Assembly: GCA_937864255.1 (NCBI GenBank)
Contig: CALMIT010000108.1
Location: forward strand, 1-7,113
DNA length: 7,113 nucleotides
Source: an uncultured Saprospiraceae bacterium
GTDB taxonomy: Bacteria; Bacteroidota; Bacteroidia; Chitinophagales; Saprospiraceae
Reading direction: 5' to 3'
The notes below the pieces were generated by a model that was not told the origin of the DNA, searched no databases, and saw only the letters and a program-made list of their open reading frames with translations. Shown in pieces: positions 5,636 to 7,113 of the stretch (position 1 is its first letter; each line of letters opens with the position of its first letter). Both the position numbers and the translations under genes were made by a program.

Positions 5636-6190
5636 ATGATGTCGAACAGAAAAGTCGCCCTCTATATCGCCATGAGTCTTGACGGATACATTGCCAAACA
5701 CGACAATGACATCAGTTTTTTGAATGTGGTGGATCAGGAGGGTGAGGACTATGGTTATAGCACTTTTTCGCCGACAATAGATACATATATCGTCGGTCGC
5801 AAAACTTACGAGGTGGTAGTCGGCATGGTGGGAAATTTTCCGCAGGCGAAAGATTTTGACTGTTACGTCGTCACGCGCTCGGCGCGGGAAAACGAACACG
5901 GCGTCACTTTTTATCAGGGCGATCCGGGCGCTTTGGTCAGAGAACTGAAAAGCAAGCCGGGAAAAAATATTTATTGCGACGGCGGTGCGGAAATCATTCA
6001 AGCCCTGATGCGCGAAAATCTCGTTGATATTTATATCGTTTCGGTTATTCCGTACATTTTGGGAGACGGCATTCGCTTGTTTAAAGGAGGCACGCCGGAA
6101 CACCAATTGACCCTGATCGGCAGCAAGCAATTTTCCAGCGGGCTGGTACAATTGCATTATGAAAAAAAGTCGCCGGACGGCGAATCATAA
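5636..6190 (+). CDS. Dihydrofolate reductase family / RibD C-terminal domain protein
   Basis: This 184-residue protein is a stand-alone RibD_C-type, DHFR-like fold, in the size range of B. subtilis YyaP/YwjB. Visible landmarks are the first strand and loop ALYIAMSLDGYIA (8-20), the cofactor-side YIVGRKTYEVV (51-61), VVTRS (78-82), the Gly-rich IYCDGGAEIIQALM (112-125) that fits the NADPH pyrophosphate loop, and VDIYIVSVIPYILGDGIRLF (130-149), typical of the C-terminal core. Family members are presumed NADPH-dependent reductases; most stand-alone copies have no proven substrate, and this one lacks the deaminase half of RibD. Two tandem ATGs (5636 and 5639) are both possible starts. It follows the DinB-fold gene by 59 bp with no clear promoter between, and precedes the DUF1330-like gene by 14 bp, so the two downstream genes are probably one transcript. 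The cytoplasmic location is inferred from the lack of a signal sequence. Confidence 0.85.
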   Translation: MMSNRKVALYIAMSLDGYIAKHDNDISFLNVVDQEGEDYGYSTFSPTIDTYIVGRKTYEVVVGMVGNFPQAKDFDCYVVTRSARENEHGVTFYQGDPGALVRELKSKPGKNIYCDGGAEIIQALMRENLVDIYIVSVIPYILGDGIRLFKGGTPEHQLTLIGSKQFSSGLVQLHYEKKSPDGES

Positions 6191-6204
6191 AAGTCCAATC
6201 TGCC

Positions 6205-6507
6205 ATGATTTTTATAACGCAACTCATCTACATCCGCCCCGGACAGGAAGCGGTTTTTGACCAATTTGAATCCGTTGCTATTCCGCTCATTTCAAAATAT
6301 GGCGGGCGTTTGCTGCTGCGCCTTCGTCCCGATCCAAATTCGATTGTCGAAAGCAGCATCGAGATGCCTTACGAGGTGCATCTGGTTACTTTTGAAAATG
6401 AGTCGGACTTTGCCCGTTTTATGCAGGACGAAGAGCGGAAGCAATTTTTGCATTTGAAAGAAGCTTCCATTCGTTCGGCTATTTTGGTAAAAGGCCAACA
6501 ACTGTAA
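6205..6507 (+). CDS. Small DUF1330-like dimeric alpha/beta-barrel protein
   Basis: This 100-residue protein has one ferredoxin-like alpha/beta unit. Strand 1 is MIFITQLIYIRPGQEAVF (1-18), helix 1 is FDQFESVAIPLISKYGG (18-34), and LLLRLRP (36-42) is strand 2. PYEVHLVTFENESDFARFM (55-73) gives strand 3 and helix 2, and a C-terminal SIRSAILVKG strand closes the sheet. The pattern matches the DUF1330/dimeric alpha-beta barrel group (also called ABM-like), small cytosolic homodimers with no firmly assigned reaction. It sits 14 bp after the RibD_C-family gene, which suggests coexpression. I see no signal peptide and no obvious catalytic residue cluster. The fold is supported with moderate confidence; a biochemical role is not. 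Confidence 0.75.
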   Translation: MIFITQLIYIRPGQEAVFDQFESVAIPLISKYGGRLLLRLRPDPNSIVESSIEMPYEVHLVTFENESDFARFMQDEERKQFLHLKEASIRSAILVKGQQL

Positions 6508-6514
6508 AGACAGC

Positions 6515-6529
6515 GCACTTGATTAGTGC
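6515..6529 (+). other. Small hairpin in the 6508-6645 intergenic gap
   Basis: GCACT (6515-6519) and AGTGC (6525-6529) form a perfect 5-bp stem with a 5-base loop, 7 bp after the DUF1330-like stop codon. No T-tract follows, so it is at best a weak terminator or 3'-end hairpin. The rest of the 138-bp gap shows no coding potential I trust and no exact TAnnTTTG element; the nearest is AAAATTTG at 6632-6639. Confidence 0.25.
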
Positions 6530-6645
6530 CTGCGTGATAGTCGTCTCGTATCTGACTTCCCTGATCAAACTCACCTTTCCGACTTACGCCAGTCACTTCT
6601 TCCCGCTTTTCTTCCGCTTAAATTGCACTCGAAAATTTGAAATCC

Positions 6646-7113
6646 ATGCTTTGGCTGATTGCCATACCGCTACTTTTACTCTTCACGCTGCTCGTACTGC
6701 CGCTGGAAGTGGAAGTGGACACCCGTCGGGATATTTTTAGTGTAAAATGGAAAGGCATTTTCGGCATCAGGGGCGTGCCGGCAGCAAATCGCTGGCGTTG
6801 GTTTTTCAGTATTTTCTTTTTTGAAAAAGAGTGGACTGAAAAAACAAAACAGCCAAAAAGCCCGGAAAAGAAAAAAGCTAAAAAAGCAAAATCTGCTCTT
6901 TCGCCCGGTCAGATGTGGAGACTCCTGAAAAATATGTTGCGCGCCGTGGATATAAAAAGATTGCGCATAAATTGGGATACGGGCGATTTTGCGCTGAATG
7001 CACAGTTGTTTGCGCTGTGCCATTTTTTGAGTCGCGGCGGGCGGCAATTTCAAATCAATTTTTTTGGCAAACAAGAATTTTCAATCCTGTTGCAAACACG
7101 ACCGTACCGGCTG
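6646..7113 (+). CDS. Membrane-anchored conserved hypothetical protein (3' partial)
   Basis: An uninterrupted frame of 156 codons runs from the ATG to the right edge; an in-frame TAA at 6619-6621 bounds it upstream, so this ATG (or a TTG at 6637) is the start. Residues 2-20 form a strong hydrophobic segment (LWLIAIPLLLLFTLLVLPL), an N-terminal anchor. It is followed by a beta-rich start (VEVDTRRDIFSVKWKGIFGI, 22-41), a Lys/Pro-rich linker (about 64-83, KKKAKKAK) and a second part with LRINWDTGDFALNAQLFAL (106-124) and QINFFGKQEFSILLQ. The overall plan recalls the Bacteroidota DUF2953-like proteins: an N-terminal transmembrane helix, a charged linker, then a beta-strand domain with a DTGD motif. 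This assignment is from memory of the pattern and is tentative. A minus-strand frame at 6676-7074 overlaps it but is low-complexity Phe/Lys shadow. Confidence 0.75.
   Translation, partial: MLWLIAIPLLLLFTLLVLPLEVEVDTRRDIFSVKWKGIFGIRGVPAANRWRWFFSIFFFEKEWTEKTKQPKSPEKKKAKKAKSALSPGQMWRLLKNMLRAVDIKRLRINWDTGDFALNAQLFALCHFLSRGGRQFQINFFGKQEFSILLQTRPYRL

Noticed and set aside
6676..7074. Minus-strand frame of 132 residues at the right end
   Set aside because: Its product is Phe/Lys/Pro low complexity, and it lies antisense to a plus-strand frame with a clear membrane anchor and soluble domain.

Overview
The window looks like a piece of chromosome from a member of the Bacteroidota, probably a Saprospiria/Chitinophagia-type bacterium. 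Three observations support this. The first gene ends in a type IX secretion (Por) C-terminal sorting domain, a Bacteroidota hallmark. Several genes are preceded by close or exact matches to the Bacteroidota -7 promoter element TAnnTTTG rather than a sigma70 -10 box. Strong Shine-Dalgarno sequences are largely absent. No rRNA, tRNA, CRISPR array, transposase or integrase was found.

Layout, left to right. (1) The 3' part of a secreted thioredoxin-fold protein with a CGPC active site and a T9SS tail. It is followed 18 bp later by a complete uracil-DNA glycosylase-superfamily protein that keeps the four cysteines expected for a 4Fe-4S cluster. (2) A compact AT-rich toxin-antitoxin pair (a VapB-type antitoxin overlapping a PIN-domain VapC toxin by 11 bp), with its own promoter-like sequence and an inverted repeat around the -33 region. 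(3) A minus-strand gene for a secreted member of the gamma-glutamyltransferase (Ntn-hydrolase) superfamily, converging on vapC across only 20 bp. It keeps the nucleophilic Thr but lacks nearly all residues that bind gamma-glutamyl groups in true GGT. (4) Divergent from it, an AT-rich dinD-like gene followed by a long imperfect hairpin. (5) A plus-strand run: a secreted DinB/YfiT-fold protein, a dihydrofolate-reductase/RibD_C-family protein and a small DUF1330-like protein (the last two 14 bp apart). (6) After a short gap, the 5' part of a membrane-anchored conserved hypothetical gene that runs off the right edge.

The genes do not form one obvious pathway. Most of the window reads as ordinary housekeeping or accessory chromosome. 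The vapBC pair and dinD look like AT-rich accessory insertions on either side of the GGT-like gene. I found no convincing undescribed multi-gene system. The most interesting single items are the GGT-like enzyme with a rebuilt substrate pocket, the operator-like architecture in front of vapBC, and the two-His/one-Asp putative metal site of the exported DinB-fold protein.
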